DNA from: Sphingobacterium paucimobilis HER1398
GTDB taxonomy: Bacteria > Bacteroidota > Bacteroidia > Sphingobacteriales > Sphingobacteriaceae
Reading direction: 5' to 3'
Length of the DNA stretch: 64,000 nt
Assembly: GCF_000416985.1 (NCBI RefSeq)
Contig: NZ_ATDL01000015.1
Span: 372,001 to 436,000 of the forward strand
Part shown: positions 45,022-54,674 of the stretch, in pieces
Position numbering within the stretch: position 1 is the stretch's first letter
Layout of the letters: every line of letters begins with the position of its first letter
Notes under the pieces: generated by a model
Database searches by the model: none
Seen by the model: only the letters and a program-made list of their open reading frames with translations
Told to the model about the DNA's origin: nothing
Translations under genes and position numbers: made by a program

Positions 45022-46416
45022 CTAATTTTCATAGCCTGGGTTCTGTCCAAGTTCTTTATTTTGTAATCGCTGGCTTTCTGGAATTGGAAATAATGCGTCT
45101 GTCTCTTTCCAATCTGTTTTAATCGCAGACAGGACTGTAGTAGCACGACCTGTACGTTTAAGATCAAGCCACCTATGTCCATACTCGCCAAATAGTTCAT
45201 GTAACCGTTCAGTTTCTATCGCTTCAAGCATTTGCTCTTTTGTCAATATACTGCTCACTCCTCCTAATCCAGCACGCGTACGAACCGCATCAATATCCGC
45301 TTTTGCTCCTGAAAGATTATCCCTGTGCGCTCGGGCTTCTGCACGGATAAGATATTGCTCGGACAGTCTTAGTAAAATATGATATTCATTGCCAGTTCCT
45401 GTAAATGCTTTATACTTGGAGATCGTATAATAAGTCGTATTGGAAACTACTTTTGGTACTATCCAGTTACTACGTCTTAAGTCTATTGCAGGTGTAGTCT
45501 CAAAGCTATTGTAAACAGCTTCCAGTAAAGTGTAATTAGGAATTGAGGTCGCCCCCGCTGTTACATAATTAAAACCAAAGGTAGTTACTGCAGTTAAATT
45601 TGCGATCTGTAATATGGTCTCGGCACTGCTGTTAATGAAATTAGCGGTAGGTGCCGTAAGGCTGTAAAGCTGTGTAGCACCGATAACCTTGCCTGCGTAC
45701 AGTTCTGCATTGGGATAATCTTTACTATAAAGATATACCCTAGAGAGCAACGCGCTGGCTGCATGTTTATTGACTCGACCGCGTGGGGTTGCCTTGTAGT
45801 CTATTTCCAGCTTGTCCTCAGCATCTCGTAAATCATTAACAATTTGTCCATAGACCTCATCCGCCGATGCTCTGGGCAATTTAGCACTTTCAAAAGCTCC
45901 ATTATCTGGCAGAAGGTTTAACGGAACACCCCCATACAAATTCACTAAATAGAAATAGACATACGCCCTCATGAATTTAGCTTCTCCAATTAGCTGATTC
46001 TTAAGAGAAGCTGTTAGGGATGTCGAAGACTCTAATCCCGTAATTGCATTATTTGCATTTTTAATCAACTGATAGGACATAGACCATAAATTAGCAACGC
46101 TTGAATTTAAATTAAGCAAATTATTGGTTGCAAATTCCGTCGTAGTCACGTCAGTGCCATTATATTGCAATTCATCTGCTGCTATCCCAGTAAACATGGA
46201 AGTCATCTGCGATAGATTCTGGTTATTAAAATTCCCAGCAAAAGCAACATATAATCCGCGGACCACGGTCGAAGCAGAGGCGTCCGTAGTAAAAGCATCT
46301 TTATATTCGACCTGGGTGGGCGGTGCACCTAAGTCAACAAAGCTTTCGCAAGAAGCTAACATCATCGCTCCTGTCCAAACAGATAGTGACATTATATTTT
46401 TTAAAATCTCTTTCAT
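45022..46416 (-). CDS. RagB/SusD family substrate-binding lipoprotein, locus 4
   Basis: A 464-aa lipoprotein. The open frame extends to 46440, but the Met at 46416 begins a standard signal (MKEILKNIMSLSVWTGAMMLASC, Cys23) 11 bp after the SusC stop, so I take that start. SusD signatures include GEAKFMRAYVYFYLVNLYGG and ETERLHELFGEYGHRWLDLKR. The family ending (LGQNPGYEN) is present. It works with the SusC of locus 4; the substrate is unknown. Confidence 0.94.
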   Translation of the reverse strand: MKEILKNIMSLSVWTGAMMLASCESFVDLGAPPTQVEYKDAFTTDASASTVVRGLYVAFAGNFNNQNLSQMTSMFTGIAADELQYNGTDVTTTEFATNNLLNLNSSVANLWSMSYQLIKNANNAITGLESSTSLTASLKNQLIGEAKFMRAYVYFYLVNLYGGVPLNLLPDNGAFESAKLPRASADEVYGQIVNDLRDAEDKLEIDYKATPRGRVNKHAASALLSRVYLYSKDYPNAELYAGKVIGATQLYSLTAPTANFINSSAETILQIANLTAVTTFGFNYVTAGATSIPNYTLLEAVYNSFETTPAIDLRRSNWIVPKVVSNTTYYTISKYKAFTGTGNEYHILLRLSEQYLIRAEARAHRDNLSGAKADIDAVRTRAGLGGVSSILTKEQMLEAIETERLHELFGEYGHRWLDLKRTGRATTVLSAIKTDWKETDALFPIPESQRLQNKELGQNPGYEN

Positions 46417-46427
46417 TTTAGTAAACG

Positions 46428-49400
46428 TTAAAATTGGCAATTAATCCCGAAAACAACTGTCCGTAATGGCGGCAACACCTGTTGCAGCGTACCTGTCCCT
46501 AATCCTGGAGGGCCTCCACCTATCGTTGTTTCGGTATCTAGCACATAGGGGTTCTTTGCCCATGTAAATAAGTTCTGAGCTTGTACAAATACCGAACAAT
46601 TAGACATTTTAGCTCTAGATGCCCAGCTAGTCGGTAAGGTATAAGAAAGATTTACGGAACGTAATTTCAAGTAAGATGCATCGCCATATACAGCATCAGA
46701 TTGGGTAAACTGGTTGTAAGACGCGCTGTTTGGGGCAGGTATGGACGTCTGTTTATTGTCTACAGTCCAATAATCTGCCCAGTATTCATTTTGATTTGTA
46801 AATGCACCTGGACGTGAATTTAAGATTTTGGTGACACCAAAGCGATGGTTAAACTGGAAGAAAACCCCTAACTCTAACCCTTTGTAGCTAAAGGTATTGT
46901 TGAAACCTCCATAAAATGGCGTGCCAAGGTCTGCGATATAACGGTCATCAGAGTTAATGGTTCCATTTCCATCCCGATCCTCATAAATTGCCTGTCCATT
47001 ATCAGGATTGACACCAAGATAATGATATAAACGTATCAGGTTGATTGGTTCGCCAACGACATAACTGCTTGCATAATACGACTGTTCTAAACCCGGAAAA
47101 TCCACAAGTTTATTTTTGTAAAAGGTAAAATTAGCGGAGGTTCTCCATTGGAAGTTTTCCTGTTGGATATTGCTGGTATTTAGCTCCAGTTCTAATCCCG
47201 TATTTTGTATTAGAGCTGGCAGATTCGTTTTAAAACTATTAACCCCCGATTGTGTAGCTAGGGAGGCGTCCGTTAACTGATTGCTAGAGCGATTTCTAAA
47301 GTAATTTGCCGTAAAAAGAATTCGGTCCTTCAAAAACCCCAGATCCATAGCAAATTCTAATTTCTTTGTCGTTTCCCATTGGATATTAGCATTAGGGAGA
47401 GTCACCACATTCATTGCGGGGCTTTGCAAATATGCTGTCGTAGGCGTATAAAGGGATAGGTGGATGTAGTTTGGTATCTGGTCATTTCCTGTCGTACCGA
47501 AACTTCCCCGGATTTTACCAAAACTAAGCACTCCATTATCTTTGAAAAAATCTTCGTTGGTAAAAATCCAGCCCAAACCGACCGCTCCAAAAGTTCCGAA
47601 ACGGTTATTAGGTCCAAATCGGGAGGAACCATCGCGACGGAAGGTGGCGTTTATCAAATATTTATCTTTCCAGTCGTAATTTATTTTCCCGAATGCTGCA
47701 GCATATTTATAATAGACGATATTGTTGCTCGCAGTAAAATTTCCTGCAGCACTGAGCGACCCCAAAAGTGCATCAATCTCATAGTTTGTACCGTTTGTAG
47801 TCTGTGTGTGTGAGGAGTTTTGTTGAAAACTTCCCCCTAGCAGTGCTGTCAGACGTCCACTGCCCAAATCAGTTCCATAGTCCAAGGTAGGTTCTATAAT
47901 CCAATTCTGAGCCTTCGTATTGGAAAATGATGAAGATCCCTTGGGATTATTGCTTGGATTTTGGGAAGCAATAGGTGTTTGGTTATTCTGTCGCAGCTGT
48001 GTGATGGTATAACCAAAATTCGCTTTTGCCGTCAATCCAGGCAAAATCTTGTAGGACAAGTTTGCATTAGAAATAAGATTATTTGTATTGCTCAATGCGC
48101 GTCGTTTTAAGAGCGCCAAAGGATTATTTACCGTGCTATTATTAACGACGACCCAATACAATTCATTATTTTGATTATACAACGGGTAATTAGGTGGAAG
48201 AGTATACGAAGAAGTAACGTCTGAAGCTGGCATATTAGAATCGTCATTGGCGTAGCTAACTGAAAGTGCTGCGTTGAACTTGTTATCGGACGATCGGTGA
48301 TCTAGATTCAAACGAGAAGTAATACGGTTGTATTTATTGTCGTCGGGATAGACGGTACTTTCACTACGATAACCTGTATTAAAAAAGAACCTTGTGTAAT
48401 CGTTTCCTCCTGCTAAATTTGCCTGAACATCAGAAACATGCCCGCGATCTCCAATAAGGAATTTTTGCCAATCTGTAGATTTTTTCTGGTCCCACTCCAC
48501 CAAATCCGGTGCATTTGCTATTGTCGGAGTCGTACCATCATTCGTAAAAGCTTGTTTGCGAAGAGTAAGGTACTGGTCTAGGTCAAGCATAGGGATGAAA
48601 CGATTGACTTCGGTATAACCTGTATTAAAGTTAACACCTATTCGCGTACGGCCAGATGTTCCCTTTTTTGTAGTAATCAACACCACGCCATTCGCACCTC
48701 TACTACCATAAATCGCTGTCGCATCAGCATCCTTCAGTACGTCAATGCGCTCAATATCTGCCGGGTTAATCATATTGAAAGGACTCAGCCCACCGGCTGA
48801 TCCTGAAGATGAAAAAGCGTTCAAATTGTCATTAGCAGGCTGCGAGCCATTAAAATTTGTAAAAGGAACACCATCAATAACATAAAGTGGTATCGATCCA
48901 GAAGAGGTTGCGCTTAGTGAAGCCTGGTTTCGGACTTGTATCTGCACCGCACTACCGGGCACACCATTATTCTGCGCTATAAGTACGCCCGACATTCTCC
49001 CAGACAGGGCTGCTAGAGGATTGCTCACAGGTTGCGAAGTGATGTCTTTTGCCGTTAGCGAGGCCACAGATCCTGTGTTTTTACGGCGTGTGGTGGTACC
49101 GTATCCAATCACCACTACCTCATCTAGATTATCTTGAGACATCTCCAAAAAAACAACACCGTTCCTTTGAATTTCTTTTACAGACTTTACTACAGTCTTG
49201 TAGCCCAAATATTGAAATTTAATATTTACATCTTCGCTAGGCACTACCAATCCCCAATGCCCCTGCCGATCTGAAGCCGTACTACTATTGGTAAGATCCG
49301 TTTGCCTGTCCCAATTTTCAACTAATATAGTTACTCCTGATAAGGGATTGCCTGCCAAATCTTGTACTATTCCAGATATTCGTATGCCTTGTTCATCATC

Positions 49401-49805
49401 AGCGTCTTTAACAGAAAGAACTATATTCCCTTTATTAACACGGTATTGAAGTATTGTGCCGGAAAGGAGGACATCTAGTGTCTCTGTGATAGTACGTGTT
49501 TGCTTATCCAGTTTTACGACAGGATATTGGTTTACAACTTCAGAGGGATAAAAAACGGTTAGACCCGATACTTCCTGTAGATTTTTTAAGGCGTCTCGAA
49601 GTGTTAAGCCATTAGCCGATAAAACTATTTTTTTGGTATTAACGCCTTGTCCGACACCGGTATTGGCACCGAAAAGGCTCATAGCGAGCACCAAAAGTGG
49701 TAGACAGACTAAATTTACTCTCATAAAAAAATGAATATTTTGTCGCAAATACAGTGGGAAGCGGTCATAGATTTCCCTATTTGCAAAAACCAAGATTTTT
49801 TGCAT
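46428..49805 (-). CDS. SusC/RagA family TonB-dependent transporter with STN domain, locus 4
   Basis: A 1125-aa outer-membrane transporter. An extended N-terminus, common in Sphingobacteriaceae SusC, leads to a hydrophobic signal (about residues 28-52); the Met at residue 28 (49724) is an alternative start. Then come the STN domain (about 58-130, LTLRDALKNLQEVSGLTVFY), a CarboxypepD_reg-like domain (about 142-225), and a plug (about 230-370, with VVVIGYGTTTRRKNTGSVAS and IDVLKDADATAIYGSRGANG). The barrel ends VVFGINCQF. It is the only one of the five with the canonical SusC GYGTxxR plug start. Confidence 0.95.
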   Translation of the reverse strand: MQKILVFANREIYDRFPLYLRQNIHFFMRVNLVCLPLLVLAMSLFGANTGVGQGVNTKKIVLSANGLTLRDALKNLQEVSGLTVFYPSEVVNQYPVVKLDKQTRTITETLDVLLSGTILQYRVNKGNIVLSVKDADDEQGIRISGIVQDLAGNPLSGVTILVENWDRQTDLTNSSTASDRQGHWGLVVPSEDVNIKFQYLGYKTVVKSVKEIQRNGVVFLEMSQDNLDEVVVIGYGTTTRRKNTGSVASLTAKDITSQPVSNPLAALSGRMSGVLIAQNNGVPGSAVQIQVRNQASLSATSSGSIPLYVIDGVPFTNFNGSQPANDNLNAFSSSGSAGGLSPFNMINPADIERIDVLKDADATAIYGSRGANGVVLITTKKGTSGRTRIGVNFNTGYTEVNRFIPMLDLDQYLTLRKQAFTNDGTTPTIANAPDLVEWDQKKSTDWQKFLIGDRGHVSDVQANLAGGNDYTRFFFNTGYRSESTVYPDDNKYNRITSRLNLDHRSSDNKFNAALSVSYANDDSNMPASDVTSSYTLPPNYPLYNQNNELYWVVVNNSTVNNPLALLKRRALSNTNNLISNANLSYKILPGLTAKANFGYTITQLRQNNQTPIASQNPSNNPKGSSSFSNTKAQNWIIEPTLDYGTDLGSGRLTALLGGSFQQNSSHTQTTNGTNYEIDALLGSLSAAGNFTASNNIVYYKYAAAFGKINYDWKDKYLINATFRRDGSSRFGPNNRFGTFGAVGLGWIFTNEDFFKDNGVLSFGKIRGSFGTTGNDQIPNYIHLSLYTPTTAYLQSPAMNVVTLPNANIQWETTKKLEFAMDLGFLKDRILFTANYFRNRSSNQLTDASLATQSGVNSFKTNLPALIQNTGLELELNTSNIQQENFQWRTSANFTFYKNKLVDFPGLEQSYYASSYVVGEPINLIRLYHYLGVNPDNGQAIYEDRDGNGTINSDDRYIADLGTPFYGGFNNTFSYKGLELGVFFQFNHRFGVTKILNSRPGAFTNQNEYWADYWTVDNKQTSIPAPNSASYNQFTQSDAVYGDASYLKLRSVNLSYTLPTSWASRAKMSNCSVFVQAQNLFTWAKNPYVLDTETTIGGGPPGLGTGTLQQVLPPLRTVVFGINCQF

Positions 49806-49977
49806 TATTTGTTATGGATTTAAAATGGTTATAAATTTTTGATCTACTAACTCCCTCTTTGCTTCCTACGGCGGGGGAGTTTCTTGTATCTGTACTTCTT
49901 ATGTCCTATCTATAGCTTTAGTTTCATGATTCATTTTTTTTTAGTTTTTATAATGATTAGTTACTTCTTTGTCTTAC

Positions 49978-50973
49978 CTAATTACACCCTTTGCCATCAA
50001 TAACGAAACTTCCATCAGCTAACTTATTAAAGCGCGCATTACGCACCGCACATAGCGTGCTTAATACGTCATCTATCTTTTCTGTCCCTTTAAACATGCC
50101 TGTCACAGGACATCCTGATAAAGCATCATTTTTAAACGTTATTGCTACACCATAACGACGTGACAATCGTCCAGCCAATTCGCCAAAAGGCATCTCCTCA
50201 AAATCCAAATCTGAGGCTGTCCATACCAACTCTTCATCTGCATGCACAGCTTGCTGGGTGGTCGTTGCGGCATCGATATCTATTCCCAACTGTTGATCAG
50301 CGATCAGCTCGGATAGAATTTTCTTTTCTTGCTCTACCCGCACTTTACCACGTTGTACAGTGACTTGGACCTGCTTACCATCATTGCGGGATTTAATCGT
50401 AAATGCTGTCCCCAAAACAATTGTTTTTATATTTCCCGCATAGACTATAAATGGCTTGCTCTCATCTCTCTTAATATCAAAATACCCCTCTCCGACTAAA
50501 CGGACTTCACGTGTATTTCCTCCAAAGTCAGAAATCATCTCCAAGCTCGCACCGTAGCGCAATATAACCACGCTGCTGTCTGGCAGATTTATATATCGGT
50601 TTTCAGTCGTATCTGCTGAAGCTTGATGGGATACATACAACGACTGTCCCTGATCTACCGATTCGTTCTTCTTCAAACCTATCCAAAGAGATATTGATAC
50701 GAATATGGCGACAGCAGCAGCTATCCAAGCATTTCTTTTGATACTGCTATCTTTAGTCGAGCGGAGACTTGTCGCCCTATTTGCAACAGCAGCCTGCATC
50801 TTGGCTTTCATACGATTTTTTACCTCTTGACGCTCATTTGAACTATCGGAGAACCATACAGTATCCTCCTGCAAATTGAGACGGTACCATTCAAGCAACC
50901 TCTTACGTTCGCTCTCTGTAGCAACGCCATCGATATACTTATCTACCAATTGTTCTATTTCTTGATTCGTCAT
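49978..50973 (-). CDS. FecR family anti-sigma factor, locus 4
   Basis: A 331-aa regulator with a cytoplasmic N-terminus, one membrane helix at about residues 79-99 (NAWIAAAVAIFVSISLWIGL), a FecR domain at about 130-225 (LVGEGYFDIKRDESKPF, VLGTAFTIKSR) and a compact C-terminal STN-like domain (about 255-330, FEEMPFGELAGRLSRRYGVAI). The gap of 172 bp to SusC contains a long T-rich stretch but no clear element. Confidence 0.95.
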   Translation of the reverse strand: MTNQEIEQLVDKYIDGVATESERKRLLEWYRLNLQEDTVWFSDSSNERQEVKNRMKAKMQAAVANRATSLRSTKDSSIKRNAWIAAAVAIFVSISLWIGLKKNESVDQGQSLYVSHQASADTTENRYINLPDSSVVILRYGASLEMISDFGGNTREVRLVGEGYFDIKRDESKPFIVYAGNIKTIVLGTAFTIKSRNDGKQVQVTVQRGKVRVEQEKKILSELIADQQLGIDIDAATTTQQAVHADEELVWTASDLDFEEMPFGELAGRLSRRYGVAITFKNDALSGCPVTGMFKGTEKIDDVLSTLCAVRNARFNKLADGSFVIDGKGCN

Positions 50974-51052
50974 TGTAGTGGTTAGTTATATATAGGTCAC
51001 ATGTGGATGCACTATACCCTAGTATTTTTTTAAAAAAAAATAAAACCGCTGA

Positions 51053-51607
51053 TTAAAACAAAATAATCTTAAGGTATTTTAGGCCTTTTCGAATCGCTTT
51101 GAGTGCATTGGTAATATGCCATTCCACCGCCTTTTTGGATATAGACAGTTCTTCCGAGATTTCCCTATTGGTCATCTGTTCATCCCTACTGAGACGGAAG
51201 ACCAGTTTACATTTGGTGGGTAGCTCTTCTACTAGACCATCGACATACTCTTTTAAAAACTTGGCTTCGATTTTATCGTCTGCTTTTACAAATTCATTGA
51301 TATAGACCGCCTCTTCTATTTCTTTGCGACGTTTGGCGCTCTGTAAAAAACGAAAAGTAGAGAACTTAACGGCCGTGGCTAGATAATTGGGAAGATTATC
51401 TATTTGAAGCTGATCTTTACGTCTCCAAAGAGATATAAAGACTTCTTGTACGACCTCTTCAGCATGATCTTTATCTTTTAAAAACTTATACGATATAGCT
51501 AACAGATGCTCCCAATATTTATCGTACAAAGCATCCAACGCCTCTGCTTCACCACGCTTCAGCGCCTGTACCAATTGGGTATCTATATGGAGAGTATGTT
51601 TGGCCAT
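51053..51607 (-). CDS. ECF RNA polymerase sigma factor (FecI-like), locus 4
   Basis: A 184-aa ECF sigma factor starting at ATG 51607 (MAKHTLHIDTQLVQAL); the frame is open to a TTG at 51640, which is a less likely start. Region 2 is about residues 16-80 (EALDALYDKYWEHLLAIS, EEVVQEVFISLWRRK). Region 4 is about 118-172 (LPTKCKLVFRLSRDEQMTNR, then EISEELSISKKAVEWHITNA). It opens locus 4 and is followed by fecR after about 80 bp. Confidence 0.94.
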   Translation of the reverse strand: MAKHTLHIDTQLVQALKRGEAEALDALYDKYWEHLLAISYKFLKDKDHAEEVVQEVFISLWRRKDQLQIDNLPNYLATAVKFSTFRFLQSAKRRKEIEEAVYINEFVKADDKIEAKFLKEYVDGLVEELPTKCKLVFRLSRDEQMTNREISEELSISKKAVEWHITNALKAIRKGLKYLKIILF

Positions 51608-51772
51608 TGTCGTAAACAAACTTAGAAAAAAAATACACAAATTGATGACTTTGTTATCTTTTCATACTCTATAACAAAACAAGGCTTGACACATTCTAGA
51701 TCATAATACAGCTGATAAAAAGTCACTAGACAATTTTTAACGCTCATTATCGATACTATAAAGTAATAAAAA

Positions 51773-51803
51773 GCTCCTCCGAACATAAGTTCGAGAGGAG
51801 CCT
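51773..51803 (-). terminator. Rho-independent terminator of locus 5
   Basis: On the minus strand, GCTCCTC-T-CGAAC pairs with GTTCGGAGGAGC (one bulged T) around a TTAT loop and is followed by TTTTTATTACTTT. It lies about 45 bp after the stop of the last gene of locus 5. Confidence 0.8.
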
Positions 51804-51846
51804 ACAACCAAACAATTAAAACTATAGAACTGATATCTATTTGGTG

Positions 51847-52980
51847 TTACTTATTAAAAATCTCACTGAGCTTATGATCCAATTCTTCACCTCTCAGGTA
51901 TTTGGCAATGATCTTGCCACTCGGATCGACAAGAAAATTCATAGGGATAGCTTTTACATCGTACAATACGCCTGCTTCGTTGTCCCAACCTTTAAGATCA
52001 CCGACTTGCTTCCAGGTAAGACCATCATCCTTTATGGCTTTTAGCCATTTCTCTTTATCAGTAGCCTTGTCCATCGACACCCCCAATATCTCGAATCCCT
52101 TGTCTTTAAACTGCGCATATGATTTTACCAAGTTTGGATTTTCACGACGACAGGGTGCACACCAAGATGCCCAAAAATCAATCAGTACATACTTGCCCCG
52201 GTAGTCCGAAAGTCGGACTGGATTGCCCTCCGTGTCGGGCTGTGCAAAATCTGGTGCCTCAACCCCTTCTTGGGTCTTCTTGACCTGTGCAATGCGATCT
52301 GCAACTTTACGTCCCAATTCTGTATTTTGAGACGAGGCATCGAGCCCCAGAAAAACTTTCTCCAATCCTATGGCATCAAATCCATCCTCTAAAATAGAAC
52401 TCAAGGCCATCAAAGACATGTAGCTCTTCGGATTTTTGCTGATATACTCCAATTTAGCTTCTTCTGTTTGCTTTTTTATTGCCTCAGCGCGATCATCTAA
52501 CGATTGCAAATATTTCATATCCTGCTGATCGGCCGGAGATTTGGACGCATATTCTTTATTCAAAGCTTCATACTGTGCGTATATAGGAGCCAACATATCG
52601 TTAACGCGCTTGTTTTCGTCATTCAATGGTGATCCCGTTACAATAGCATTCTGAATAGAATCTGGAGCAGAAATCTTTATATGCTGCCCCTCCAGAAAGA
52701 ACGGGAACAGGTCCCATTTCACCGGCTTTGTGGGATCTACAGGTTTATCGTCATGAGCCACACGTATAGCAGCCTCTAATGGAGATGGAACAGATCCTTT
52801 GAAAGCAAATTTTCCTTTGTCTAAATACACGGAATCAATCACCTCCCGACCTTCTGTTTTATACCTCAAGTAGGCCTTTGCAGGTTTATCTAACTTGCCG
52901 AGTTGCCCCTCAATGGTATAATCCTGCTGAGCAAATACGGCGAATGGCAATACACTAGCCAATAACAATGTCCATTTCAT
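51847..52980 (-). CDS. TlpA-like thioredoxin with DUF4369 domain, locus 5 (last gene)
   Basis: A 377-aa exported thioredoxin with a signal peptide (residues 1-17), DUF4369 (about 20-120), a charged helical linker (about 125-235) and an AhpC/TSA-TlpA domain (about 240-375). The active site is WCAPC (Cys274, Cys277) in DFWASWCAPCRRENPN; KAIPMNFLV holds the cis-proline. Its C-terminus is echoed by the stump at 25378-25437. It is 23 bp after the S41 protease gene, with which it should be co-transcribed. Confidence 0.94.
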   Translation of the reverse strand: MKWTLLLASVLPFAVFAQQDYTIEGQLGKLDKPAKAYLRYKTEGREVIDSVYLDKGKFAFKGSVPSPLEAAIRVAHDDKPVDPTKPVKWDLFPFFLEGQHIKISAPDSIQNAIVTGSPLNDENKRVNDMLAPIYAQYEALNKEYASKSPADQQDMKYLQSLDDRAEAIKKQTEEAKLEYISKNPKSYMSLMALSSILEDGFDAIGLEKVFLGLDASSQNTELGRKVADRIAQVKKTQEGVEAPDFAQPDTEGNPVRLSDYRGKYVLIDFWASWCAPCRRENPNLVKSYAQFKDKGFEILGVSMDKATDKEKWLKAIKDDGLTWKQVGDLKGWDNEAGVLYDVKAIPMNFLVDPSGKIIAKYLRGEELDHKLSEIFNK

Positions 52981-53003
52981 ATTCTTTGTCTTTTATATTA
53001 TAT

Positions 53004-54611
53004 CTATTTTTTTGCTTTCTCTCCAACAATATCGCTATGCAATAAAGAATTATACATCTTGATGTCTCTCAATACCTCTAGCGCACTGATAAAACTTTGG
53101 TTGGCTTCGTTGCGTACTCTCGCCATATAATCTCCTCCCGTATACAACAGCGAGGCAATCTGTGCCTTCAGTTCGACATCGATTGCGCGGTGTGCATCCA
53201 CATGGGTATCATTGGGTACTACAACCGATTTTGTAGCCGCATAGGCCACCACCTGCTGGTGTACTGCTATGGGGATTTTAAATTTTTTATTAAAGCTTTC
53301 GAAATCGGGATAGGCTTTCAGAAGTGCAGCACGATTCTGCTGTACAAATTCAAAACCACCCTTCGCTACAATACCAGTATTCATCAATGTCCCCATCCAG
53401 CCACTGTAGACGTTGGTATCGATAGGTACAAATCGATCCGGCATAATGCCACCACCTCCGTAAACGATACGCTTTGTCTCTAAAGTGGTATATTTTAAAG
53501 AATCAGCAAACTCTACATGCCCCTCTTCCAACAATTCTTTAGACTCCATCCTGCGGCTAAAATCCTGAAAGTAATCTTCTTTACCTTTGGTATATGGCTT
53601 TTGTATGGAGCGGCCTGAAGGGGTATAGTACCGCGCTCCGGTCAATTGCATTTCTGATCCATCCGACAAGGGTACGGGGCGTTGCATTAATCCTTTTCCG
53701 AAACTTCGACGCCCTATGACTACAGCTCTATCCCAATCCTGTAAGGCTCCAGTAACGATCTCACTGGATGATGCTGTAGATTCATCGATCAATACGACCA
53801 GTTCTCCTTTATAAAAACGGCCAAAACCGCCTGTGTAATAATAATCCTTCCCTCCTTCATTAGGTACAGAATAGAAAACCATCTTTTCTTTCGGCAGGAA
53901 TTCATCTACAACGCCAATTGCCGATTGTACATAACCTCCACCATTACTCTGCAAATCCAAAATTAATTTCTTCATTCCCTGCTCCTGCAACTTCTGGAGA
54001 GCAGCATCGATCTCTTGACGCGTGGTCAGGTTGAAAATGGAAAGACCTATATAACCGATTTCCTTATCGACCATGTACGCTTCTCTTACCGAGCGTTCGA
54101 GAATATTGCCTCGTACGATACGGATATCTTTTTGCTCAGTGGTGCCAGGAGAAAGTAAACCAAGAACTACAGGTACGTCTTTTTCACCACGCAGCTTAAG
54201 CATAATCTCTTTATTCCCCCAAGCCTCTCCATTGATGGACTCACCGTCGATGGCCAGAATCTCATCCCCTACCCGTACACCTGCTTTCATAGCGGGTCCA
54301 TCGGGATTAACTACCGTAACGAATGTCTGCGTTCCGCTTTTCAAAAATTGGATGCCAATTCCTGCAAAGCTACCGCTCATCCCTTCACGCATAGCCTCTG
54401 CTTCTTCTCTACTGGTATAGCGCGAATGCGGATCCAAGTCTGCAATCATGGCACGTATAGCTGCATCTACCAAATGCTCATCATTGACGCGATCGACGTA
54501 ATTGTCCTGAATCAATTTCAATGCTTCTTCAAACTTATACTTTGGATTCATCTGTGCCTGTAGCGAAAAAGCTACTCCGACCATACCCAGAAGTATTCCT
54601 GTTCTTTTCAT
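53004..54611 (-). CDS. S41 family (C-terminal processing) periplasmic serine protease, locus 5
   Basis: A 535-aa exported protease. It has a signal peptide (residues 1-20), an N-terminal helical part (about 24-65), a PDZ domain (about 80-165, GIGIQFLKSG, AGVRVGDEILAIDGE) and the tail-specific-protease core (about 180-365). The Ser-Lys dyad is Ser281 (DESTASSSEIV) and Lys306 (RRSFGKGLMQ), with the usual spacing of 25. It cleaves proteins or peptides in the periplasm. It lies between two TlpA genes inside a SusCD locus, which suggests that disulfide reduction and proteolysis act on the same imported substrate. Confidence 0.94.
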   Translation of the reverse strand: MKRTGILLGMVGVAFSLQAQMNPKYKFEEALKLIQDNYVDRVNDEHLVDAAIRAMIADLDPHSRYTSREEAEAMREGMSGSFAGIGIQFLKSGTQTFVTVVNPDGPAMKAGVRVGDEILAIDGESINGEAWGNKEIMLKLRGEKDVPVVLGLLSPGTTEQKDIRIVRGNILERSVREAYMVDKEIGYIGLSIFNLTTRQEIDAALQKLQEQGMKKLILDLQSNGGGYVQSAIGVVDEFLPKEKMVFYSVPNEGGKDYYYTGGFGRFYKGELVVLIDESTASSSEIVTGALQDWDRAVVIGRRSFGKGLMQRPVPLSDGSEMQLTGARYYTPSGRSIQKPYTKGKEDYFQDFSRRMESKELLEEGHVEFADSLKYTTLETKRIVYGGGGIMPDRFVPIDTNVYSGWMGTLMNTGIVAKGGFEFVQQNRAALLKAYPDFESFNKKFKIPIAVHQQVVAYAATKSVVVPNDTHVDAHRAIDVELKAQIASLLYTGGDYMARVRNEANQSFISALEVLRDIKMYNSLLHSDIVGEKAKK

Positions 54612-54674
54612 CTATCTGTTATAATTTATAATCTCAACAATTCTTATTAGTACCATTTTCAAAATGGCTGTAAA

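Noticed and set aside
53097-53483. 128-aa + strand ORF opposite the S41 protease
   Set aside because: Antisense shadow of a well-supported gene; composition does not look like a natural protein. Similar shadows lie opposite all SusC genes (for example 3095-3454, 22454-22879, 47460-47813).
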